A stretch of DNA of 64,000 nucleotides. It comes from Hanleya hanleyi. Lineage: Eukaryota > Mollusca > Polyplacophora > Lepidopleurida > Hanleyidae. Below the pieces are notes generated by a model. It was not told where the DNA came from and did not search any database. It saw only the letters and a list, made by a program, of their open reading frames with translations. Positions 43,401 to 48,698 of this stretch are shown one piece after another. The position numbers and the translations under genes were made by a program. The DNA is taken from the NCBI GenBank assembly GCA_036873755.1, contig JAVTVY010020534.1, positions 19,888 to 83,887 of the forward strand. The letters are read 5' to 3'. Numbering within the stretch: the first letter of the stretch is position 1; the number at the start of each line of letters is the position of its first letter.

Positions 43401-45527
43401 TACAATCGAAAACCTAGGTTATCAACCGCAAAAACCCCGAGTTTCTCTTTCCTGAACCCCGAGTTTCTATTTCTCAACACCGAAAGTTATCGAACCGAAA
43501 ATTTAGGTTTTCGATTTGATAACTTAAGTTTACGGTCGAAAACCTAGGTTATCTAGCAGACAACCCCGAGTTTCTCTTTCAACTTCGAGTTTCTCTTTTG
43601 TTTTGGACATTCGTGTAGAAACCTACGTTATCAGTCGATAACCTATGTTTTCGAATTGATGGGTGTCGTGAAGTGAAATTCGACTTTCTAACTTAGAATT
43701 TCGATATCCCGGTACTCTGGGTTTCGCGCCCTTTTCCGATGTTGACCAACCAGAAACGCAGACTGAACCACGCGGCGAAATTAAATATATGGAATCAAAC
43801 AGCTCACACTGATAACTGAAATAACATTCACTGCCTGTATTAATAGCTGTTGCGACCCAGAGACAGCATGTGTGTAACCCGAGTATTTGCCAAAGTAGCT
43901 ATCCACATATCATTAAATGTGCTTTGCTGATGTGAAATACATTGACCTGTCTGATGTGTCCAGTCAGCTTCACTGAATAGCTGAATTACAATTAGATTAT
44001 TTCCCCCCAATTCAGTCTGCAGCATAAATATAGCTATTAAACTGATTAAAGGCCTAATTCTGGGTACCAATACCCTGTCTATGATAATGCTTGTATAAAC
44101 TAGGCTCGGTCGAACAGGATAATCTACATTAAATAAATAATCTGTTATCCGTTTGTTGAATACATGGTGATTGTGTGGTTCTGTCTGCAGTTTTGATCAG
44201 TCAACATGCGAGAAAGGGGGCGAAACCCAAGGTATACTCGGATATCGAAACTCGAAGTTAGTTAGTCGAGTTTCATTTTACGACAACCGCAAATTCGAAA
44301 ACGATTGATAACTTAAGTTTTCTGGACGAGTGTCCAAAATAAAAGAGAAACTCGAGGTCGAAAGAGAAACTCGGGGTTGTCTGCTATAGATAACCTAGGT
44401 TTTCGACCGTTAACTTATGTTTTCGATTCGATAACTTCAGTTATCCAGAGACAAGTGTGATTTTTGATGTTGAGAAACAGAAACTCGAGGAAAGGAAACA
44501 GAAACTCGGGACTGTATGGTCGAAAACCTGCGTTATCGATTCGATAACTTAAGTTATCTATTAGAAAACTTAGGTTTTCGGTTCGATAACTGAGAGTTTC
44601 TGATTATTTGGACATTTGGGGTTTATACTTGGTGTAAGAACGCACAAAGCCTACAATAGCCTGTCTGAGCTCAACAATGCGTCTAGACGTGACCCTTCTC
44701 AGCTGCACAAAAGCCTCAACAATGCGTTCTTACACCAAGTATCGACCACATTTGGCCTTCCATACACAGCTACAGGTGGAAGTTTAATCCAAGGGTTAAT
44801 GACATTTGGGCCTGTACTGTGACGTACATGTATGCGCCTAGGTCTCGAACCTCGAATTAAACTGATTGTCTCAGACATATCCGCATGGCGTGAGTCAGTG
44901 AGTAGGATTTAATGTCGTTTTTCGAAAAGAATTCATTCAGATCGAGACGGTTAACCGCATGGATCACTCAAGCTTGACGAGAGCTCGGTTTCGCTAAATG
45001 AGATTACACGCCCTGTGACTGTGAAATTTCATTGCTTTAATGTAGGGCTACCCCACAATTACTGAGATATCTTATCTATGTCTTAACAGCGAGTATGTGT
45101 GGATGTGGTTGAGGGGGGGGGGGGGGGGGGTATTGCGTTAAATCCGTCGGACTCCGAAAGTGACATACAACCCACATGTACAGCCCATCCCTACACCCTA
45201 TCTTCTCCGCATCACCCCTTCTGCACTATACTAAGAGATTCCAGGACTTACAACTAGTAGGGACACAAACGCCCATGATATTCTTCGCCACCACACTGGT
45301 GCGTGTAGCAATGAGTAGGCTCCATGGTGTAACATACATATGCGAACAGATGCGCCCGTTTAATACATGTTGTTCACAAGGAAAGAGATATTTCACAGGA
45401 CATAATTATTGAGCTGTCGAGATATATCAGAGATGATATTTCACCAGTCTTACCTGTTGAAAAACTTTCTTGCTAACAGAAGGATTAGAGAACCACCTAA
45501 CAGTCCACTTGCGATTAACAACCACAT
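13329..45527 (-). CDS. faxc: faxc-like gene (failed axon connections homologue), six placed exons, disrupted
   Basis: Host protein-coding gene on the minus strand. The family is a membrane-anchored, metaxin/GST-like protein linked to axon development; its enzymatic role is unclear. Exons: 45454-45527 (N-terminal membrane segment), 36676-36826 and 30957-31058 (GST_N, thioredoxin-like), then 14545-14738, 13761-13877 and 13329-13435 (GST_C/metaxin-like helices). Phases at all testable junctions agree. The summed coding length is about 745 nt. Adding the missing segment between exon 3 and the 14545 exon gives about 280 residues, normal for invertebrate members. Two problems stand out. Exon 3 meets a stop exactly at the axis of a 92-bp palindrome, and the exon ending in '..YTG' that should precede 14738 was not found in either strand of the intron. 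The gene may be a pseudogene, an allele with an inversion, or a local misassembly. The introns are 8.6 kb, 5.6 kb, 16.2 kb, 0.67 kb and 0.33 kb. Confidence 0.85.
13761..13877 (-). CDS. faxc: faxc-like, penultimate coding exon
   Basis: The acceptor is TTTTTCAG before 13877 and the donor is GTACAC after 13761. The 117-bp exon takes two bases of a split codon at the start and leaves one at the end, matching its neighbours. It encodes 'FFMGREPTEVDCAIFGQLSQ' and 'FMWNNHGS..QKLMK', corresponding to the metaxin/GST_C motif (x-G-x-x-P-T-x-x-D-x-x-x-F-G) that is typical of the family. Confidence 0.9.
14545..14738 (-). CDS. faxc: faxc-like, third from last exon
   Basis: The acceptor is ATATTTTGTAG before 14738 and the donor is GTAATA after 14545. 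The 194-bp exon starts with one base of a split codon (…TG|G, consistent with Trp) and leaves one base. It encodes 'VIVLDRWVYQVNPEW', then 'HGHGMGRHTQEEVYQIMEGD' and 'MRALSDFL'. The H-G-x-G-x-G-R-x-x-x-E-E-x-Y block is highly characteristic of faxc. Confidence 0.92.
14739..15065. other. intronic, nothing recognised
   Basis: Start of the long faxc intron on the 14545-exon side. The minus-strand open frames here were compared with faxc because an exon is missing, and they do not match the family. Confidence 0.4.
15066..15637. mobile_element. MITE, TTAACCCTATCTGGCCTGGG family, copy 2
   Basis: The left end is TTAACCCTAACTGGCCTGGG and the right end is near 'aagcctggcaaggataaag'. The interior keeps the blocks 'ccttgagt', 'aagatggccgctttgatgac', 'gtcacagtgacgt', 'ttctccgcaaaaact' and 'gtggccgc' in the same order as the copy at 16422. 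No coding capacity. Confidence 0.75.
15930..16340 (+). repeat. tandem repeat of ~159 bp, about 2.5 units
   Basis: The phrase 'catccaagtttggtga' with 'agttctccagatat' recurs at about 15945, 16103 and 16263. Between copies lies a 'tgtacaattagatggacgga' segment. Units differ by 10-20 percent, so the array is old. Confidence 0.75.
16422..16997. mobile_element. MITE, TTAACCCTATCTGGCCTGGG family, copy 3 (best)
   Basis: Ends CTATCTGGCCTGGG and CCCAGGCCAGATAG are perfect inverse copies over 14 bp. Next to each end is a G- or C-rich run. The interior has a palindromic 'gatgacgtcacagtgacgtc' region holding full CRE half-sites, and paired 'gatggccg'/'cggccatc'-type blocks. 576 bp long, with no coding capacity. 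Confidence 0.85.
17641..18390 (-). mobile_element. Penelope-like fragment, minus strand
   Basis: Reading from 18390, there is the motif B to C region (a YIDD-type core interrupted by a small deletion near 18303), the thumb, and the terminal coding part to about 17846, then a shortened tail. An 85-bp piece of the tail is duplicated in tandem (17709-17793 and 17794-17880). A frameshift breaks the 'SY.LDLYLYKNEAG' block. Confidence 0.75.
18683..19660 (-). mobile_element. Penelope-like fragment, minus strand, with full 3' tail
   Basis: The 19105-19749 frame (214 residues) keeps 'KRYIDDLLAVDNRYINDAV', the thumb, and the terminal '..MLIAKYERSVQDLWRYVS' end. Here this end reaches a natural stop after RYVS, so it is likely the true C-terminus of the family's protein. 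The frame's first residues come from the adjacent minisatellite. The tail runs to 18683. A 26-bp piece is duplicated at 18852-18901. Confidence 0.8.
19791..19992 (-). mobile_element. truncated TIR element related to 20578-20857
   Basis: Contains the inverse of parts of the 20578-20857 element (for example 'ctttgtctccgctc' and 'cgtttgtcacaaaatcctag'), with one end missing. It interrupts the minisatellite. Confidence 0.6.
20578..20857. mobile_element. 280-bp MITE with ~30-bp TIRs
   Basis: The left end GCACTGCAAACCAGGATTTT followed by 'tgacaaacg' is the inverse of the right end 'cgtttgtcacgaaatg' followed by CTGGTTTGCAGTATTGC. The next inner blocks ('cataaacgtga' and 'cacgtttatg') also pair. 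Non-coding. Confidence 0.75.
21140..22553. other. intronic, no gene; G-rich tracts near the end
   Basis: Short open frames without motifs. 22450-22553 holds several long G-runs ('ggaggggggggag', 'gtggggggggggggg') directly outside the left inverted repeat of the Polinton remnant. They could form G-quadruplexes or mark a slippage-prone edge. Confidence 0.4.
22554..23655 (+). repeat. left inverted repeat of the Polinton remnant
   Basis: Pairs with 29538-30660 in reverse complement. Clear matching blocks are 'ttgttttgtcagactgag', 'cataatcctaggccggtac', 'ccgtggtttcctgttaataa', 'accataacgccgatttatcg' and 'gttacgcactggacat'. Identity looks like 85-90 percent. The open frame at 23283-23630 lies within the repeat and has no recognisable domain. 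Confidence 0.9.
23960..24035 (+). repeat. short degenerate tandem repeat (ctacaggg/tgcagggt units)
   Basis: Successive variants of a roughly 9-bp unit such as 'gtgcaggct', 'acagggtac' and 'gcaggctgc' sit between the left inverted repeat and the integrase stop. Confidence 0.7.
24056..25115 (-). pseudogene. Polinton integrase with chromodomain, frameshifted
   Basis: Retrovirus-type DDE integrase that would insert the element. The N-terminal part (25115 to about 24925) has 'LSDQDAYSLQKPVRYTFKRS'. The catalytic core is split over frames: the first Asp lies in a D-T-D-L-A-D-type block near 24910, the second in LRFDKGSEYN (about 24735), and the Glu in ANYAERNIRTMKK (about 24625). From 24697 one frame of 213 residues runs to the stop. 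It includes 'NQRPHTSLRNKSPFDVNE', an SH3-like part, and a C-terminal chromodomain (about 24215-24060, 'KYTGWPIKFASWVPVEDI'). At least two frame changes make it inactive. It is clearly different from the integrase at 59933. Confidence 0.88.
25300..25743 (-). pseudogene. Polinton adenain-like cysteine protease, start lost
   Basis: Peptidase of the adenovirus protease family (C5-like), which in Polintons is thought to process virion proteins. Visible catalytic pattern: His in GEHWVVFY (about 25590), Gln in SDRQLQGDN (about 25455) and Cys in FTCGHYCIYVLLQ (about 25435). The frame extends upstream of its first ATG (25680) into a region that overlaps the end of the capsid gene. No ATG is available there, so the start may be mutated. 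It reaches a normal stop at 25300. The order capsid-protease-integrase on one strand fits a Polinton. Confidence 0.85.
25720..26490 (-). pseudogene. Polinton major capsid protein (C-terminal part), frameshifted
   Basis: Two frames together resemble the C-terminal half of the double-jelly-roll capsid protein, annotated in many invertebrates as 'F54H12.2-like'. The upstream part (26490 to about 26225) has 'FKQQRYLLNNVDVYIKMHRS' and 'VNPGVILGHAKTLE'. The downstream part (26174 to about 25720) has 'NFQHFKLANLSVNIDGV', 'YHNGSTLYAFNLDPSY' and 'CIAYAEFP'. The frame change is near a T-run at about 26195-26202. Upstream of 26490 the frame runs into satellite-like repeat, so the N-terminal half is missing. 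Confidence 0.8.
26460..26830. repeat. dispersed ~130-150-bp satellite-like repeat, block 1
   Basis: Units carry 'atggaccatcc' with 'gaatgggccgtgt', then 'gtatcatattgaagcactc'. A second block lies in the opposite orientation at 28600-29000, and diverged relatives at about 45850-46110 and 53520-53640. The long minus-strand frame over this block is partly read-through of the repeat. Confidence 0.7.
27000..28599. other. interior of the Polinton remnant, nothing recognised
   Basis: No gene identified. A 20-bp unit 'agcgccatctgcacat' is repeated twice near 27718-27757. Open frames are short and featureless. Confidence 0.4.
28600..29000. repeat. satellite-like repeat, block 2 (inverse of block 1)
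   Basis: About three units of 'gagtgcttcaatatgatacc', 'cggcccattcggaccac', 'gaatggtccgtctcgat' and 'cccattcaaatgcc', with a period of about 130-150 bp. This is the reverse complement of the block at 26460-26830. The open frames in this region come from the repeat. Confidence 0.75.
29001..29537. other. no recognisable feature
   Basis: AT-rich sequence between the satellite block and the right inverted repeat; no gene or repeat recognised. Confidence 0.4.
29538..30660 (-). repeat. right inverted repeat of the Polinton remnant
   Basis: Reverse complement of 22554-23655. The outer end reads 'gcggtagggtaacgcc' and pairs with 'gcattaccctaatgc' at 22554. No unambiguous 6-bp target duplication could be read because the outer left edge is a G-run. 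Confidence 0.9.
30912..31003. repeat. perfect 92-bp palindrome without spacer, inside faxc exon 3
   Basis: The arms 30912-30957 and 30958-31003 are exact inverse copies around the centre CAATTG. Both strands therefore encode the same peptide piece (…GQKIADSEFCIDFLN). The minus-strand arm is the genuine exon; the plus-strand arm is an inverted copy. Outside the 46-bp arms the flanks differ, with at most weak similarity. The axis converts the exon's continuation into a stop codon. Confidence 0.95.
30957..31058 (-). CDS. faxc: faxc-like exon 3, truncated at a palindrome
   Basis: The acceptor ATATATTTTCAG precedes 31058 and the exon opens in phase 0, matching the end of the 36676 exon. It encodes 34 residues containing 'KGKIPWIELNGQKIADSEF' and 'CIDFLN'. 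This is the standard faxc continuation (G-K-x-P-W-I-E-x-N, then E-F-x-I-D-F-L). The frame then hits TGA at 30956-30954, which exists only because the sequence turns back on itself at 30957/30958. No donor site follows in the expected place, so the exon is incomplete. Confidence 0.85.
31255..33100 (-). mobile_element. CR1-like non-LTR retrotransposon, 5'-truncated
   Basis: Contains the RT frame described in the next entry, an AT-rich 3' UTR of about 320 bp, and ends at 31255-31280 in a short run of ACCAA/AACCA repeats (on the minus strand). Microsatellite-like 3' ends are typical of CR1/L2-group elements. The endonuclease part is missing upstream of about 33100, consistent with 5' truncation. 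It sits in the second faxc intron on the same strand as the gene. Confidence 0.8.
31580..33043 (-). CDS. reverse transcriptase of a CR1/L2-type retrotransposon (partial ORF2)
   Basis: 487 residues open on the minus strand. Homology extends about 30-50 nt further upstream ('KNSAAGIDGV'), where the frame is then lost. RT motifs are complete: 'NYRPISVLPAFSKILEK', 'NQFGFRSNHST', motif A FLDLSKAFDTVNH, motif B VPQGSILGPLLFIIYINDL and motif C ILFADDTS with the two catalytic Asp. They are followed by the thumb ('FKFLGVYLSEKLTWTKHI') and the family's C-terminal region ('PREWNKLPSHLQ', ending 'LLKAFLLTS'). The RT itself shows no stop, so insertion is fairly recent, but the apurinic endonuclease domain and ORF1 are missing. 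CR1-clade membership is from pattern only; Daphne or Crack lineages are alternatives. Confidence 0.85.
   Translation of the reverse strand: MSLVNLVSDSISVPLSNIINLSFQTGVVPAELKIAKVTPVFKSGNDRLLENYRPISVLPAFSKILEKVAAINVVDFLETFSILCCNQFGFRSNHSTFLALLSLYEPLVAAKESKLFSIICFLDLSKAFDTVNHDILLRKLEYYGFRDISNRWFKSYLSDRFQTVSVNNTSSTLQCISCDVPQGSILGPLLFIIYINDLISVSSVLKIILFADDTSTMLSHHNPAALFQMMSEELLLLYNWLSSNKLSLNVTKTKFMLIKPNCRTNSSFNPVLSIMGHDIEKVDNFKFLGVYLSEKLTWTKHINEICKKVSRNLSLINTIKHSLNKKTLYLLYYSLIFPYLSYCNIVWGNTFSTQLKSLITLQKRAIRIISLLHPLEHTAPLFSRLKILPLLVLNQYLILQLSHKFIHHRSLLPSMFNNYLTRLSDIHQYPTRCSATKLYRYPFRTCLSLHTAKIKAPREWNKLPSHLQICISISHFKYLLKAFLLTS
33101..34137. other. intronic, nothing recognised apart from a G-rich tract
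   Basis: No gene. 34104-34133 has several G-runs that could form a quadruplex; they lie at the tail of the SINE that follows and may be its 3' end. Confidence 0.4.
34138..34345 (-). mobile_element. tRNA-derived SINE
   Basis: Reading on the minus strand from 34345, a tRNA-like head has box A GTGGTCTAAGG (34335-34325) and box B GGTTCGAGCCC (34283-34273), at a spacing normal for a Pol III promoter. Then follows a central domain with 'TTCTCTCCGGGTGCTCTGG' and 'CTTCCTCCACC', resembling a conserved domain shared by SINEs of several invertebrate groups. The tail runs into a C-rich stretch. It is not an intact tRNA: the acceptor stem does not close. Confidence 0.8.
34689..36383. mobile_element. 1.7-kb TIR element with ~88-bp inverted ends
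   Basis: The left end GCTTGTGTCACTGATGTCCC (then 'ccttgttcccccgctgattc' and 'cgcgcctcttggccgt') is the inverse of the right end at 36296-36383, with about 90 percent identity. No transposase-like frame is present, so it is non-autonomous. A smaller TA-flanked MITE is nested inside. Confidence 0.85.
35337..36058. mobile_element. 722-bp MITE flanked by TA, nested
   Basis: Perfect 13-bp ends CACTGTTATAAAT and ATTTATAACAGTG, with TA on both sides (35335-35336 and 36059-36060), as left by Tc1/mariner-type insertion. The interior has about three copies of a roughly 60-bp unit with 'acggtaattataaattacgg' and 'tttacagttgaatgcctg' (35845-36000). Confidence 0.85.
36676..36826 (-). CDS. faxc: faxc-like exon 2 (GST_N start)
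   Basis: The acceptor TGTATTTGTAG precedes 36826 and a strong donor, GTGAGTG, follows 36676. The 151-bp exon begins with one base that completes the Arg codon left by exon 1 and ends on a codon boundary. It encodes an acidic linker, then 'PPDTVILHQIHRGPYTPSMS' and 'PFCIKLETYLRMAKIKYL'. The S-P-F-C-x-K-L-E-T-Y-L-R-M-A block is the hallmark of the family's thioredoxin-like N-terminal domain. Confidence 0.93.
36827..39522. other. first faxc intron, no gene recognised
   Basis: The open frames at 37810-38037, 38925-39107 and 39200-39550 lack recognisable domains, splice-supported ends or good composition. No repeat from elsewhere in the window matches here. Confidence 0.4.
40300..40463 (+). mobile_element. 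Penelope-like 3' tail, solo
   Basis: Only the last part of the family's non-coding tail: 'gcaggaaactagcctatg', 'gtctttttgaatttggtg', 'ggacgcggatattctttaat' and the terminus 'cagacgcttgtaatt'. Severely 5'-truncated copy, as expected for an element reverse-transcribed from its 3' end. Confidence 0.8.
40854..41676. mobile_element. 823-bp foldback element built of AAACGTTT-type motifs
   Basis: The 22-bp ends are perfect inverse copies (GAAGGGCCGTTCGCGCC…, continuing ATAAA). The interior is a nested palindrome in which 'aaacgttt' and 'ggaaacgtt' recur more than a dozen times on both arms, together with 'gaccaatcagatttttta'-like pairs. Non-coding. Confidence 0.85.
41730..41810. mobile_element. 81-bp mini-foldback, same family as 1969-2710
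   Basis: Ends GATAAAAGTAACTCCG and CGGAGTTACTTTTATC are perfect inverse copies, with 'gaagtatagaatattatatg' in the middle. It matches the outer ends of the 742-bp foldback, so it is an internally deleted member. Confidence 0.85.
43285..44619. mobile_element. 1.3-kb foldback whose arms are arrays of small palindromes
   Basis: The 23-bp ends are perfect inverse copies (CCAAATGTCCAAATAATC…, continuing AGAAA). Each arm (about 43310-43660 and 44265-44605) is made of 15-18-bp imperfect palindromes of the type GAAAACCTAGGTTATC and GATAACTTAAGTTATC, alternating with 'ccccgagtttctcttt' or its inverse. The middle (about 43680-44220) is ordinary AT-rich sequence. A similar 'atggaaggccaaatgt' flank on the left and its inverse at about 44752-44768 suggest the true element may extend to about 44775. 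Confidence 0.85.
44625..44742. repeat. 20-bp perfect inverted repeat (hairpin)
   Basis: ATACTTGGTGTAAGAACGCA at 44625-44644 pairs exactly with its inverse at 44723-44742; the spacer of 78 bp includes 'ctcaacaatgcgt' twice. It is directly adjacent to the foldback above. Confidence 0.85.
45113..45130 (+). repeat. 18-bp poly-G run
   Basis: Uninterrupted G tract, about 320 bp downstream of faxc exon 1 on the minus strand (inside intron 1). Length may be unreliable in assembly. Confidence 0.9.
45454..45527 (-). CDS. faxc: faxc-like exon 1 (start codon and membrane anchor)
   Basis: ATG at 45527-45525, then 24 codons and two bases, and a good donor GTAAGA at 45453. The peptide begins MWLLIASGLLGGSLILLLAR, an uninterrupted hydrophobic helix followed by positive residues, as expected for the N-terminal anchor of faxc proteins. 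It was not visible as a long open frame; I located it by looking for a signal-anchor followed by a donor of the right phase. The remaining two bases (AG) join G of exon 2 to give Arg. Confidence 0.75.
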
Positions 45528-45849
45528 GTTGCAGCTTTAGGGCCCAGTTAATATGACCGTCTAATTCACGTTGTATGCAGCATTTGCACTCGTATCATGC
45601 TAATAGCCGAAACTCAGACCGTGACGGTAGAGGTCAGATTGACATTACAAGATCGCACAAATTTTGCCGTGAACTTAAAATAACTCCAATGAAAGGTCGA
45701 GTGCGCTGAAGCGTAGTGAACATCATAGTACCTAAGTTACATGCATGACATATTTTAGTCATATTTAGTAGTCTAACCCACTGTACAGTATTTACTCCAG
45801 CTTGCCGTGGATTATCTGGTGTACTTTTTACCCCTCGTGCAAGTTTGGT

Positions 45850-46110
45850 CGAAGGGTATGGTCGTCGTCGGCAGCATCTATCTGTCCATTCTTCATGTGG
45901 ACCATCCTTGGCCCAAATGGGACGTATGAGTATAGATATCATCTTGAAGCGATCGTGGGATAGCGTCAGTTTAGGGTGGTCAGTTTGTCCGGTCACGTCC
46001 TTCTGCGCATGCACAGTTGTGCAGTACTAAAAAAGATGGGATTTTGGGAGTTCACATGGGCCTATATGGCGTACAGGATGTCATATTGGAGCCTTCATCA
46101 ATACATACAG
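45850..46110. repeat. diverged satellite-like repeat upstream of faxc exon 1
   Basis: Contains 'catgtggaccatcctt', 'ggcccaaatggg' and 'tatcatcttgaagcgatcg', a weak match to the repeat at 26460-26830 in the same orientation, and a further echo at 46050-46100. It lies where the promoter of the faxc-like gene would be. Confidence 0.55.
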
Positions 46111-46361
46111 GTTCCGCAATGTTCGTACAAATTACTATCCCCCAGCGTTACATCGTACTCAAGTTGGGAGGGTCAACCTGGACATGTTTATTATGGTGTC
46201 TTATTTTTCACAGTGTAAAAATTGACGTCAGTTATTTTATATTTTAAGCGTCGTAATATCAAGTACAAATATTTACTGAACCGACTTTAACGTTCAGCAT
46301 GTAGACATATAAAGTATATACATGTTACGTTATCCATGAGTGCATGTCGTAAGGAATACGT

Positions 46362-47640
46362 TCAGCCGATGAAGTGGGCAATCCGTTTAGTCACGAAAGA
46401 CGTGGCACTGATCTTCACGGTACTTCGCGTGTCGAAGCGTTGTTGCTGGGTCCATTCCAAGTGAATCATTCGTTCGATGTGAGTCCACCTTGTCGCCAGT
46501 GAACACCGACTGATGACAATGAAAGGCTGGGCAAACACTCGGATATTGGTGCCCGCGTAGAAATAGTGCAGCTGACCCGCTATCATATGGCATGAATGTA
46601 CCCGAAAGCTGGAATAACGAGAAGGGCGCCGGATTGATCTCTAACGATCGCTTTTACGTAGCTGTGTCGATGAGAGAGTTGAACCAGACGAAAGTTGCCA
46701 GGTCTTGCAGATGTCGGAGGTGATGGAACAATCGACGGATCGCGGCCCAGTGGTGATGGTATATCTCACTCAATGGATGGGCGCAAGACAGGAGATGGCT
46801 GAAGATATGCAAATCCACGGGATCGTCCATAAAGTGCACGTGACCCGCCGCATCAACCAAAAACATGGCCCAGGATTTCTCGAATGAGTCTGATTGTTGA
46901 AATAGGGTGACATAATCGTCGAACCTAGTACGATTGATTGTGGTCCCTATATCTGGTCACTACGGACTCCTGTGCCCTAAGGGGGCTGTGACACAGGGTG
47001 TCGTGTTCGTTGATGTCGCATCAATTGGCCCAGGCGTTTGAAGCTGTGATCACAAACACCACATTCCGCCTTGGCCCATGGTCCATGGAGTGCGCGGTCA
47101 TAGCGCTGTAAATCATCCGAGCGCTGAAATGACTGTGAATATCGTACAGTTATACTGTGCGGTTTTCTCGTGGTTGGCAGACTCATGGGCGCTCAAGTCG
47201 CGCAGACGAGTAAATGATTACGGTCAGGTAGTAATCATGGTAATAGTGAACAACTTGGTTACGGAGATTTTGCGAAAGCGGCCAGGCCACTCCCCTTTCA
47301 TAGCACTCTAGCCGGTGATATATTTTTGCACAACTGGTCAAGGGAAAGTCTTCTTGTGCCATATCATATCGTAATGTCTGGTAAACGTGCTCCCGCACTC
47401 GGCGCAATGCTAATTTATGTTGAAGAGTTCAAGCGTTAGGATAGTCGTTCATAGACGTGTAAGCCCACCTCGGCTCGAACCGTCGTAGTTCTGGTGATAT
47501 ACGAATGAGTTAAGGCATGAAAAAAGGTCACATTGAATCTCCTGTAAGTGTGGGGTTGTGTTGGATTTCCTGTCGAAGTCCTCAGGTTGTACACGATAGC
47601 GATGCACTAATTGATGGAGAGAAAACATAGGAGAGTTCAT
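46362..47640 (-). pseudogene. decayed ORF cluster with a C2H2 zinc finger
   Basis: Five minus-strand frames of 60-80 residues follow one another (47640-47449, 47407-47183, 47186-46977, 46866-46654, 46586-46362) in changing frames, in a stretch of higher GC than its surroundings. The third has a C2H2 finger, 'CGVCDHSFKRLGQLMRHQRT' plus RH, preceded by a decayed second one ('QSFQRSDDLQRYDRALHG'). A TATA-like CTTTTATAAG lies at 47664-47655, about 15 bp before the first ATG. It looks like one or two genes broken by frameshifts. I do not recognise the family; an old viral or Polinton-type gene or a host zinc-finger pseudogene are both possible. Confidence 0.4.
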
Positions 47641-47899
47641 GTGGGATGAGAGCTTATAAAAGCGGTTATGTGTTTAAATTTTCATCATTCAGTGATACGC
47701 ATGTTCACTTGAACGACCTGCCTGAAACCATTCACACACCTCCTCGATTTACGACGCGACGATTTCTCTATCCACAACGGCGCGCGGTATACTTGTAAAA
47801 CCTACGCACGTTCATTTACAGCGCCACCAGTTGTCACTCCACGAGGGAGCAGTGTGCCGAACGCGGGCAACACTTCAAAAGACTCAATTCTATTAAGTC

Positions 47900-48698
47900 C
47901 AAACAAACTGAATTTCTCATTAAAAATATCTATGTGAAATTTGGCAACACAATATATCAGCAGCATATAGGTATTCCAATGGTTACTAATTGTGCACCCC
48001 TATCGGCTGACCTATATCTGTTCTCTTATGAATATGACTATATGCAGGCGCTTTCAAAAACCGATCCATTTAAAGCCCGTTCCTTCTCATTCACCCAATG
48101 CTATATAGACGATCTTCTCGCTGTGGATAATCGCTATATAAATGATGCAGTGAAGGATATATATCCACCTTCACTGGATTTGATGAAACTACAGATAGCC
48201 CTACAGGCACATCATATTTAGATCTGTATCTCTACAAAAATGAAGCGGGCATTCTCTCTCGTCGACTTTATGACAAAAGAGATGATTACAATTTCGGCAT
48301 CGTAAACTATCCCTTTCTGGACAGTAATATTCCAGTGAGACCTGCCTATGGCGTATACATTTCACGCCTAGTAGCGTTTGCTAGATCCTGTGTTAAATGT
48401 GACGATTTTAATCACCGTCACAAAACATTGTTGCAGAAACTTATAAAACAGGGCTATTCCACCAAGCGCCTCCACTCAAAGTTTCTCAAATTTGGCAATA
48501 CATATCGCATGCTGATAGCAAAATACGAGCGTAGCGTGCAAGATCTATGGCGTTACGTTTCGTAACTTGTGTTTAATTCCGCTTAACCCGGGGCTAGGGG
48601 CCGTATGAACCCATGTACTTCAAGATCTTCATGGTGTTCATATGAACAGTCACAATCAAAGCGTGACTGAGATACATGATTCTCTAGATAACGACTTT
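47900..48698 (+). mobile_element. Penelope-like copy, 5' part (interrupted by a TIR element)
   Basis: From motif B (GIPMVTNCAPLSADLYL, with changes) through YIDD (about 48105) and the thumb to the natural end 'QDLWRYVS' at 48565, then the tail up to 'cgacttt' at 48698. The tail resumes at 53152 after the inserted element. One frameshift occurs near 48180. Confidence 0.85.

Noticed and set aside
45634..46014. 126-residue minus-strand frame
   Set aside because: Covers a diverged satellite-like block; no domain.
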